Below, in pieces: positions 25,751-32,332 of a DNA stretch of 64,000 nt; the stretch's first letter is position 1; each line of letters opens with the position of its first letter. The notes under the pieces were generated by a model that was given only the letters and a program-made list of their open reading frames with translations, was not told where the DNA came from and searched no databases. The DNA is from Chitinophaga fulva. Lineage in GTDB: Bacteria > Bacteroidota > Bacteroidia > Chitinophagales > Chitinophagaceae. Both the position numbers and the translations under genes were made by a program. Where the stretch lies: the NCBI RefSeq assembly GCF_012927205.1, contig NZ_JABBGC010000001.1:682001-746000 (forward strand). Reading direction: 5' to 3'.

Positions 25751-27619
25751 TTATCTTCCCATATAAACCATCAGGATTTGTACATCGCTCGGATTAACGC
25801 CGCTAATCCTGCTTGCCTGTCCTAATGTATGTGGACGGATTTTAGTGAACTTCTGTTTCGCCTCAGTAGAGAGAGACACCAGTTTAGTGTAATCGAAATT
25901 CTCCGGAATGATGAGGTCTTCGAGCTGGCTCATTTTTTTCACCAGTTCATTTTCCTTCTCAATATATACATCGTACTTGATCTGGATTTCTGCTTGTTCC
26001 AGCACCTCTCTTCCGAAACCTGCCAGTGCCTGTTCTATTTTCGGAACGGATGTTTTCATGGAGAAAATATCCAGGTTCGGACGGAGCAGTATCTGGTGTG
26101 CCCGTTGTTTTTGTGTGAGGGCGGCAGATGATTTTGATTCCAGCAACGCGGCGATTTCTTCCGGTTCTATAGAAAGTTCTTTCAGAATGGTCTTCACCTG
26201 TTCCACCTGTTCTTTTTTCTGCTGCACTTTAGCCATTCTGTCTTCCTTCGCAAGGCCCAGTTTAAAGCTTCTTTCCGTCAGGCGCAGGTCGGCATTATCC
26301 TGGCGGAGCAGGGTCCGGAATTCAGCCCGGGAGGTGAACATCCGGTAGGGTTCTTCCGTCCCCTTGTTAATCAGATCATCTATCAGTACCCCGATATAAG
26401 CTTCGCTTCTTTTCAGGATAAAGGGATCTTGTTCAGTAGCTTTCAGATGTGCATTGATACCGGCCATTAATCCCTGGCAGGCAGCTTCTTCATATCCGGT
26501 AGTACCGTTGATCTGACCTGCAAAGAAAAGATTCTGTACCTGTTTTGTCTCCAGTGAAAACTGTAATTGTGTTGGCGGAAAGAAATCATATTCGATGGCA
26601 TATCCTGGACGGAACATACGGCAGTTCTCGAACCCGGGTACCAGGCGGAGTGCTTTCATTTGCACATCTTCCGGCAGGGAGGTAGAGAAACCGTTCACGT
26701 ATATTTCCACGGTGTCCCAGCCTTCCGGTTCAACGAACAGCTGGTGTCTTTCCCTTTCCGCGAAGCGGTTGATTTTATCTTCGATGCTGGGGCAATAGCG
26801 GGGGCCGGTGCCCTGGATACGTCCCTGGAACATGGGAGACCTGTCGAAGCCGGTGCGCAGCATTTCATGTACGGCATCACTGGTATAGGTAATCCAGCAA
26901 CTTCTTTGTTTCGCTGGTTGTATTTTTTCAACATCCAGGTAGGAGAAGCCAACGATTTCCTCATCGCCCAGTTGCTCTTCCATTTTGGAATAGTCCAGGC
27001 TTCTGCCATCGATACGGGGAGGCGTACCTGTTTTCAGGCGATCACTTTCAAACCCGAGCGATACGAGTTGCTCCGTAATTCCGGTCGCTGCTTTTTCAGC
27101 AACGCGGCCGCCGCCGAACTGTTTATCTCCAATATGGATAACACCGTTGAGGAAGGTACCGTTTGTCAGTACCACCGCTTTAGCTTTGATCTCATGTCCC
27201 AGTCCGGTTACCACGCCATAGCAACGGCCGTCTTTTACGAGCAGGCCTTTTACCATATCCTGGTAGAAGTCCACGTTTGGTGTTTTCTCCAGTGCTTCGC
27301 GCCATTTTGCCGCGAAAAGCATGCGGTCGCTCTGTACGCGGGGGCTCCACATAGCCGGTCCTTTAGAGCGGTTAAGCATCCTGAACTGGATCATTGATTG
27401 GTCCGTTACAATCCCGGAATATCCTCCGAGTGCATCTATCTCTCTTACAATCTGTCCTTTGGCAATTCCCCCCATAGCAGGGTTGCAACTCATCTGTGCG
27501 ATGGTTTGCATATTCATGGTCACCAATAAAACTTTGGAGCCCATATTGGCAGCAGCAGCGGCAGCTTCACACCCCGCATGGCCGGCGCCTACCACAATGA
27601 TATCGTATGATGGAAACAT
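25751..27619 (-). CDS. mnmG: tRNA uridine 5-carboxymethylaminomethyl modification enzyme MnmG (GidA)
   Basis: A 622-residue flavoprotein that, with MnmE, modifies wobble uridine 34 of several tRNAs. The FAD-binding motif is VVGAGHAGCEAAAAAANMG (8-26); other signatures are MSCNPAMGGIAKGQIVREIDALGG (about 42-65), the TGTPPRI block, and PGYAIEYDFFPP. The C-terminal helical domain ends RPHTLGQASRISGVNPSDVQIL. In many bacteria gidA lies beside oriC, and here the start is followed within 60 nt by a parS-type site. A -7 box on the minus strand (TAATTTTG, 27638-27645) may be its promoter, though no clear -33 box was seen. Confidence 0.97.
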   Translation of the reverse strand: MFPSYDIIVVGAGHAGCEAAAAAANMGSKVLLVTMNMQTIAQMSCNPAMGGIAKGQIVREIDALGGYSGIVTDQSMIQFRMLNRSKGPAMWSPRVQSDRMLFAAKWREALEKTPNVDFYQDMVKGLLVKDGRCYGVVTGLGHEIKAKAVVLTNGTFLNGVIHIGDKQFGGGRVAEKAATGITEQLVSLGFESDRLKTGTPPRIDGRSLDYSKMEEQLGDEEIVGFSYLDVEKIQPAKQRSCWITYTSDAVHEMLRTGFDRSPMFQGRIQGTGPRYCPSIEDKINRFAERERHQLFVEPEGWDTVEIYVNGFSTSLPEDVQMKALRLVPGFENCRMFRPGYAIEYDFFPPTQLQFSLETKQVQNLFFAGQINGTTGYEEAACQGLMAGINAHLKATEQDPFILKRSEAYIGVLIDDLINKGTEEPYRMFTSRAEFRTLLRQDNADLRLTERSFKLGLAKEDRMAKVQQKKEQVEQVKTILKELSIEPEEIAALLESKSSAALTQKQRAHQILLRPNLDIFSMKTSVPKIEQALAGFGREVLEQAEIQIKYDVYIEKENELVKKMSQLEDLIIPENFDYTKLVSLSTEAKQKFTKIRPHTLGQASRISGVNPSDVQILMVYMGR

Positions 27620-27676
27620 AATAAATTAAAGAAAGTGCAAAATTACGGAGAAGAAGGCACATTGTAGAGATAAACT

Positions 27677-27700
27677 CCAATGTTCCACGTGGAACATTGG
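27677..27700. other. parS-type ParB-binding site 1
   Basis: The 16-bp core TGTTCCACGTGGAACA (27681-27696) fits the widely conserved parS consensus TGTTNCACGTGNAACA. With its flanks it makes a perfect 24-bp palindrome. parS sites load ParB for chromosome segregation and cluster near replication origins. It lies 61 nt upstream of the mnmG start. No parA or parB gene is in the window. Confidence 0.9.
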
Positions 27701-28145
27701 GTGATTTACGCTCCATTGACAAACCAACAAACAATCCATTTGGGAATCCCGGAATCCTGATTTCTCTCTTTTTCTACTATTGGAAGCTACTGCATACACA
27801 GATGTTTTCTAGCTGGATGCTTCGCGTTAGCTCCTGAAGATTGATAATAGAAGTGACCGTTGAATTGGACCCAAACTGAGCCTAAAAAGAATTTGAGAAG
27901 GAAACAGTGAAAGAAAGTGGTGAAATGGCTTTGAGATAAATCAGTTCCGTTTGTACAGAAATAAAACCCTGGCGTCTGCCTCCTTTCCAAGGCGATCTGT
28001 TTTTTATTTGCATGGTATTCTGAAGATTTGATCTGCATGCACCTGCCGAAAAAGACATGTTTGAGCTCATCATAAACCAAGCTAACCAGGAAATAGAGCG
28101 TTCTCATCCCGAGATTTGGAGCAAATAGAAATCATAGTCGTGGGA

Positions 28146-28218
28146 CTGAAATAAACCGGGTGCTCTAATTGCTGACCAGTTACTCCTGCAGGCTGGATTT
28201 ATTCACGCCCTCTCAGGG
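28146..28218. repeat. Partial copy of the ~287-bp repeat
   Basis: This stretch (ACTGAAATAAACCGGG at the left, GGATTTATTCACGCC at the right) matches only the tail of the tandem units at 28479 and 28764. It has several changes and lies directly beside the mlaF-like fragment. Its ends, ATAAACC and GGATTTATT, are partly inverted. Confidence 0.65.
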
Positions 28219-28221
28219 AAC

Positions 28222-28397
28222 ACATACAATCTGGTCATTGCTTTCATTCTTGTGTTCATATCGTGGATGTTGACCACCCAGGTGATGTTGTATTCCTTGG
28301 TCAGTTCCTTCATCAGCTGATCTATCAGCAAGGAGGTTCTGGGTCAAGGCCGGAATAGGCTCATCGAATCATGGGTATTTAGGATTTAACAGGCAAT
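28222..28397 (-). pseudogene. Fragment of an MlaF-like ABC transporter ATPase gene
   Basis: Read leftward with two frameshifts and one stop codon, the fragment encodes LLNPKYP-stop-FDEPIP, then GLDPE, then SLLIDQLMKELTKEYNITW and VVNIHDMN. Intact MlaF proteins (ATPase of the phospholipid transport complex) carry the words NPKYLFCDEPNSGLDP and TQEYNITTVVNTHDMNS at this place, including the Walker B and H-loop. So about 55 codons of a nucleotide-binding domain remain. No Walker A part or partner gene was found. It is a decayed copy. Confidence 0.75.
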
Positions 28398-28478
28398 CTC
28401 TCCCTGGCTTCGACCGGGAGTTTTTTGGCGTCACCTTTCAGTTGCACTTTCTCCAGACACCCGTACACTTAGGATAAT

Positions 28479-28762
28479 TAAACCTGTATAAAACTGGCCC
28501 AATAAGAAAACCTAAGGTCCAGCTCCTGGATTTTCGAGTATTGGAGTAAGCAGGGAGGAAATGTGGATCAGGTTGTCTGTCCTAAATACGCACCTCGTGT
28601 TCCTGAAAGTTCCATCTAAAAATGCTGGTTTCAGGCATTTGGTACAGGAAAATTGCGAGGAGTAGTCACGATCATCGTGTTGAAATAAATCGGGATGTCT
28701 AATTCCTGACCTGTATTCCTGAGGGTTGGATTTATTCAAGCCACCCTCTCAAGAAGACGATA
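28479..28762. repeat. ~287-bp tandem repeat, copy 1
   Basis: The unit begins TTAAACCTGTATAAAACTGG and ends with a module whose ends AATAAATC and GATTTATT are inverted around a repeated ATTCCTG word. It matches copy 2 along its full length, with roughly one change in four or five bases by eye. No gene is visible; the leftward frames share a short peptide (NKSN-QEYRSGIR-PDLF) only because the DNA is repeated. Confidence 0.8.
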
Positions 28763-28763
28763 T

Positions 28764-29051
28764 TTAAATCTGTATAAACTGGATCCATGAGAGAAAGCAT
28801 AGCATCCCCCTCCCTGGATTTTGGAATATTGGAACCAGCAGGGAGGAATCATGTGATGTTGAAATGGGTGTCCTGAACATGCACTGGGTATCCCCGAAAG
28901 TTTTATTTAAAAATGCGGGTTTCAGGTTTTTGAAGCACGGGAAAATTGCGAGGGGTAGTTACGATCACCGTGTTAAAATAAATCGGGATATCTAATTCCT
29001 GATCTGTATTCCTGAAGATTGGATTTATTCACACCACTCAGAGAAGTGGCA
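28764..29051. repeat. ~287-bp tandem repeat, copy 2
   Basis: Starts TTAAATCTGTATAAACTGG and follows copy 1 head to tail. Shared blocks with copy 1 include CAGGGAGGAA, GAAAATTGCGAGG and AATAAATCGGGAT, at nearly the same spacing (offset 285-291 nt). Confidence 0.8.
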
Positions 29052-29220
29052 TTTAAATCCACCAAAAACCGGGTCAGCGGGAAACCAGAAAGATCTAGCC
29101 CCCCTGTTTTGACATGTAGGAACAGGGAAGGAAAAATCATAGATGAATGGAAATTTCCGGGTTGTTTGCCGGGCAATTCCAGATAACTGGGTTTATTCAA
29201 GCTTGCCACAGAGGAAGGCT
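29052..29220. repeat. ~287-bp tandem repeat, copy 3 (shortened)
   Basis: Starts TTAAATCC at the expected place after copy 2 and ends with GGGTTTATTCAAGC, matching the tail of the other copies, but the middle lacks about 120 nt and is more changed. It is the most diverged full-orientation copy. Confidence 0.55.
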
Positions 29221-29306
29221 TAAAGCCTGCAATAAATCAGGGGTCTATCCGGAAGCAAATAACTACCGGTTCCGATACCCTCCTTTAGGAATGGAGAATA
29301 ATATAC

Positions 29307-29340
29307 GATTCAGTACTTCCTGCGTCGGAAGTACTGAATC
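29307..29340. repeat. Perfect 14-bp hairpin
   Basis: GATTCAGTACTTCC (29307-29320) pairs perfectly with GGAAGTACTGAATC (29327-29340) around TGCGTC. It lies 13 nt before the ATG of the broken reading frame. It is not followed by a T-run on either side, so a terminator role is doubtful; the perfect stem in an otherwise decayed region suggests it is recent or maintained. Confidence 0.75.
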
Positions 29341-29353
29341 TAAAACTTCTAAA

Positions 29354-30123
29354 ATGAGTTTGCTGAATGCCTATGAAATAAATCCTTTCTAGAAATACCG
29401 GATTGCGTATTCATTTCTAATTGGATGTAGTTTGATGAATGTTGCCTGGAAGGATTTAAAAGAGCAATACGATTCTGAGGAAGAAGTAGAAATGGTTGAG
29501 CTACCCTTAAAAGAAAAACCCTACAATATGTAAATACCAGGAACAGATTCTCCAGTAGCAATTGTACCTGATGAAAACCGAATCATGGAAATCACTTCTC
29601 AATTTTCCCTATGGCAGTTAATTCAGAAATATCCAGAACCAAAAGTCTATCTCAAAGTACAAGGGAAACTTCCTTGCCACCTTTAAAGCCAGGCAACTCC
29701 CGACACAAGATTATCCAGGAAATCTTTCATCAGGAACAAAGCTCCGGTATCCACAACTAGGATTCCCGCAAGCCGCTCCGACTCCCCCAAACAATAGGCA
29801 AACGGTCATTGAATGCTACATCATTGAGCCGAAGTGGTTTCAACGGTATTTACTCAAAGGCACAGCGGCTGACATAGAACGACCTGATTTCCTGCACAGG
29901 CCCTTTGGAAGGAGTAAGATTTAATACCTACATCTCCCTCAAAATTGTCTATTCTATCCGGAGGTGTAATTCGTCCCGGTCAAAAGCGAAATATTTCCAA
30001 TCGAAAATTGGTGTGAACTTTTGTCCTGCTACAATACCTAAAAAGATCTCCGTTCCTCTTTTCTATTACACACTGCCATCCAAAAAACGGATCATCATAA
30101 AAGCTACTAGCCCCCTTATTTAA
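29354..30123 (+). pseudogene. Broken gene of unknown family
   Basis: A rightward reading frame from ATG 29354 looks coding but has a TAG after 12 codons and a TAA after 59. It contains FLIGCSLMNVAWKDLKEQYD and, after the second stop, SLWQLIQKYPEPKVYLKVQG, ending at 29686. A frameshift at about 29680 opens another 82 stop-free codons (RQTVIECYIIEPKWFQRYLL) to 29924, and a third frame stays open to 30123. Protein-like composition over about 190 codons argues for a decayed gene; the last part is less certain. No family was recognised. Confidence 0.5.
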
Positions 30124-30727
30124 GCCCTATAGGCGCCCCTATGTCCACCGGTGCCATAAAATACCTAAAACGCCTGAGAATCGCTTTAAATACCTCTCTA
30201 TTGCGATACTTTCAACCCAGGGGACACAGAATCCGGGAATAACCTCAAATCGTGGGCCTTAACAAGCGGTAGTAGCATCATTCAATTGTGTAGATTGATA
30301 TTTCCGGCTTTCACGGGATATATTCAATTTTCCAGGAAATAATAAGGCTTGTTTCTACGAACAAAGAACATGCTTCAAGCTTGTCGTACTGTTTGGGTTA
30401 ATCATAATTTTGATGGGAACATCTCTCACCAGGTCCCTTAGGGAGCAGGTCTGTATTTCAGCACCCCTGGTTCGACATGGTTGATACCAGCCGCCAATAC
30501 CAGGGGGCCCCTTCTCCATATCATGGAAGCAGCCCAATATGCGCCGCCAAATAAAGAAAGTCTCTAATCCTCCTTCCTAAACCAGGCTCATGGTATGGGG
30601 TTTAAGTTCCAAGTAGGAAAATTTGCCCAATAGGCGAAATCCTTTAGAAAAACTTCTTATTGGTTATGATTCCTAACCGGGAAGGTAATTTGAGATAGGG
30701 GGCAACAATCTTTTTAAAAACATTCAA

Positions 30728-30743
30728 TGTTCCACGTGGAACA
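30728..30743. other. parS-type ParB-binding site 2
   Basis: TGTTCCACGTGGAACA, a perfect 16-bp palindrome identical to the core of site 1. It lies 40 nt from site 3, in the gap downstream of ybeY. Confidence 0.9.
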
Positions 30744-30767
30744 TTCCAAAAATTCAACTTAACGAAA

Positions 30768-30783
30768 TGTTCCACGTGAAACA
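30768..30783. other. parS-type ParB-binding site 3
   Basis: TGTTCCACGTGAAACA, matching the parS consensus TGTTNCACGTGNAACA with one asymmetric base pair in the dyad. It ends 6 nt before the ybeY stop codon. Confidence 0.88.
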
Positions 30784-30789
30784 TTTTAG

Positions 30790-31221
30790 TTATTCTAAAG
30801 ACCCGAAATATTTAACGAGATATTCATCTTCCTTTTTGCGCATGAGGGTACTCTCTGTTTTACTTTTATCTCTAAATCCGCATAAATGTAAAGCACCATG
30901 AAAAATCACCCTATGCAGTTCCTGATTCACAGAAACATGAAATTTCTGCGCATTCTCTTTTACCCTGTCAATGCTGATGTAAATTTCTCCTTCTGTAACA
31001 TCAGGATCCTCTCCCATCTCAAAGGTAACGATGTCGGTATAGGTATCGTGTTGTAAAAACTGTTTGTTGATCTCCAGTAAATAGGCGTCTGAACAAAAAA
31101 CGTAGTGCAGGTCTTTTAACCCCTGCCCTTCATCGGCAAACAAATCCTTTAAAAAGGTCTTTAATCTTCTTTTCTCCTTCAGGTCCACTTTAACCTCGTG
31201 CGCTGTAAACTGAATCGCCAT
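30790..31221 (-). CDS. ybeY: Endoribonuclease YbeY (rRNA maturation factor)
   Basis: A 143-residue metal-dependent RNase that helps mature 16S rRNA 3' ends and takes part in ribosome quality control. The signature is HRVIFHGALHLCGFRDKSK: the two zinc His residues of H-G-x-L-H are present, but the third His of the usual H-x5-H (as in LGYDH) is replaced (GFRDK). To my knowledge other Bacteroidota proteins show a similar change, so it need not mean inactivity. The conserved DIVTFEMGED block precedes it. Two parS sites lie just after its stop. Confidence 0.92.
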   Translation of the reverse strand: MAIQFTAHEVKVDLKEKRRLKTFLKDLFADEGQGLKDLHYVFCSDAYLLEINKQFLQHDTYTDIVTFEMGEDPDVTEGEIYISIDRVKENAQKFHVSVNQELHRVIFHGALHLCGFRDKSKTESTLMRKKEDEYLVKYFGSLE

Positions 31222-31288
31222 TGATGTATTGAATTATATAAAGTGGTGTAAAAGTAAAGTGAAATTTTGGATTGGATACCGGATTCTT

Positions 31289-31319
31289 TTTGCATATTCC
31301 CCGCCCGGAGGTACCTTTG
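31289..31319 (+). promoter_or_regulatory. Bacteroidota-type promoter of feoA
   Basis: TTTG (31289-31292) and TACCTTTG (31312-31319) are 19 nt apart, an exact match to the phylum consensus TTTG-N17/23-TAnnTTTG. Transcription should start about 31326-31329, some 55-60 nt before the feoA ATG. Confidence 0.82.
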
Positions 31320-31384
31320 CGCTGTCATTCATTGTAAAAAAACTCCCGTTGCCAAACTTAGTTTAAACAGATTAATACGTAGGT

Positions 31385-31621
31385 ATGAAAAAAGGCATTA
31401 TGAAATTATCTTCCCTGACAACAGGTAAAAGCGCAGTAATAATAGAATTTGAAAAAGACGATCTACATATTAAGTTGATGGAGATGGGCTGCGTACCAGG
31501 CGAAACCGTTAAAATTGAAAAAATTGCCCCCCTCGGTGATCCCATTTCAATTATGGTGGCAGGATATAATCTGTCTCTTAGAAAAACGGAAGCTGATCAT
31601 ATTTGGGTAGAGGAAATATAA
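31385..31621 (+). CDS. feoA: FeoA domain protein
   Basis: A 78-residue SH3-like protein. The word LMEMGCVPGETVKIEKIAPLGDPISIMVAGYNLSLRKTEA (read here in pieces, residues 30-70) is the FeoA core. FeoA normally aids the ferrous iron transporter FeoB, but no feoB gene follows; the next 2 kb is non-coding. The protein may work with a FeoB encoded elsewhere. Its own promoter lies upstream. An ATG 15 nt further in (MKLSS) would also give a complete domain. Confidence 0.9.
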   Translation: MKKGIMKLSSLTTGKSAVIIEFEKDDLHIKLMEMGCVPGETVKIEKIAPLGDPISIMVAGYNLSLRKTEADHIWVEEI

Positions 31622-31785
31622 TTTTCCTCTACTCTCTTCTCCTACCCCATTCCCCTTTCCTTCTCCTCCTGATATAAAAAGAAATTTTTTTTGAAAATCG
31701 CCCTTCAATGTGAGAAACATTGTTGAAATGATATTTTTTTCCTGAGATATCGAAGATACCTCCCTATGTCATCCTGAAATATCTT
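31622..31785. other. Pyrimidine tract and leader of the origin region
   Basis: The first 50 nt after feoA are almost pure pyrimidine on the plus strand (about 4 purines). A small hairpin follows (CAATGT with ACATTG, near 31707-31723), then AT-rich DNA leading to the DnaA-box array. It could include a feoA transcript end. No gene is visible. Confidence 0.5.
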
Positions 31786-32254
31786 TTCTCCACAGATTTT
31801 TGGAAAAAGGGGACTTTATTCACAGTTTTAACTACTGTACACGCTAATCTCCGCGTTAATCTCACTTTTCCACAGAAATGCATTCAAAAAACAAAAAAAA
31901 AATTTGAAAATGGCGCTTTTCCACAAAAAATGAGGCTGAAAAATAATTTTAGCAGGGAAGACCGAACTTTCCCCACATTTTTTGGCGACGAAAGACGAAA
32001 AAAAATGAAAAATAGAGATATATCCACATTTTGACTGTGAATGCTGTCATTTTTAGAGAAAAAATCCGGACTTCTCCACATTCCTATTCAAAAAACAAAA
32101 AAATTTTTATTGAAATCCATCTTTTTCCACAATAGAGGTTAATAATCATGCTTTTCGCTCGCTAAAAACAAAAAAAAATGAAAATAATGCTCTTTTTTCC
32201 ACATCTGGCTTCAATTCTAGCTGAAAAAGAAAATAAAACGGTCCTTTTTCCACA
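31786..32254 (+). other. Phased DnaA-box array, putative oriC
   Basis: Ten nonamers close to the DnaA box TTATNCACA lie on one strand, starting at 31786, 31816, 31866, 31917, 31969, 32020, 32072, 32123, 32195 and 32246. Five read TTTTCCACA, one is the consensus TTATTCACA (31816), and others are TTCTCCACA, TTCCCCACA and ATATCCACA. Successive steps are 30, 50, 51, 52, 51, 52, 51, 72 and 51 nt. A-rich runs such as CAAAAAACAAAAAAA sit between many boxes. Together with parS sites and mnmG nearby, this fits the chromosomal origin. Initiation here has not been shown. Confidence 0.75.
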
Positions 32255-32332
32255 TTTTTGAAGCTTCATTAACGAAAACAAAAAAAAATTTGAAATTTTC
32301 CCTTTCCCTGGATAAAACAATCTCATTCCGGA
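32255..32332. other. AT-rich spacer between the two arrays
   Basis: About 78 nt, mainly A and T, with the run ACAAAAAAAAATTTGAAA. It lies directly after the last DnaA box and before the first 31-bp element, a plausible place for DNA unwinding. That role is inferred from base composition only. Confidence 0.4.

Larger units (their letters stand above)
27701..30727. other. Gene desert between parS sites, with repeats and broken genes
   Basis: About 3 kb without an intact gene, between the mnmG-proximal parS site and two more beside ybeY. It holds three tandem degenerate copies of a ~287-bp sequence with a fourth partial copy, a frameshifted piece of an mlaF-like ATPase gene, a strong hairpin, and a rightward broken reading frame. 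From about 30130 to 30720 I see nothing recognisable. Short open frames here lack protein-like make-up. The region looks like genetic debris kept between segregation sites, or a non-coding part of the origin domain. Confidence 0.7.

Noticed and set aside
27787..28107. 106-residue leftward open frame in the gene desert
   Set aside because: The composition (many Phe, Cys, His) and lack of any motif do not support a real protein; the surrounding DNA is decayed.
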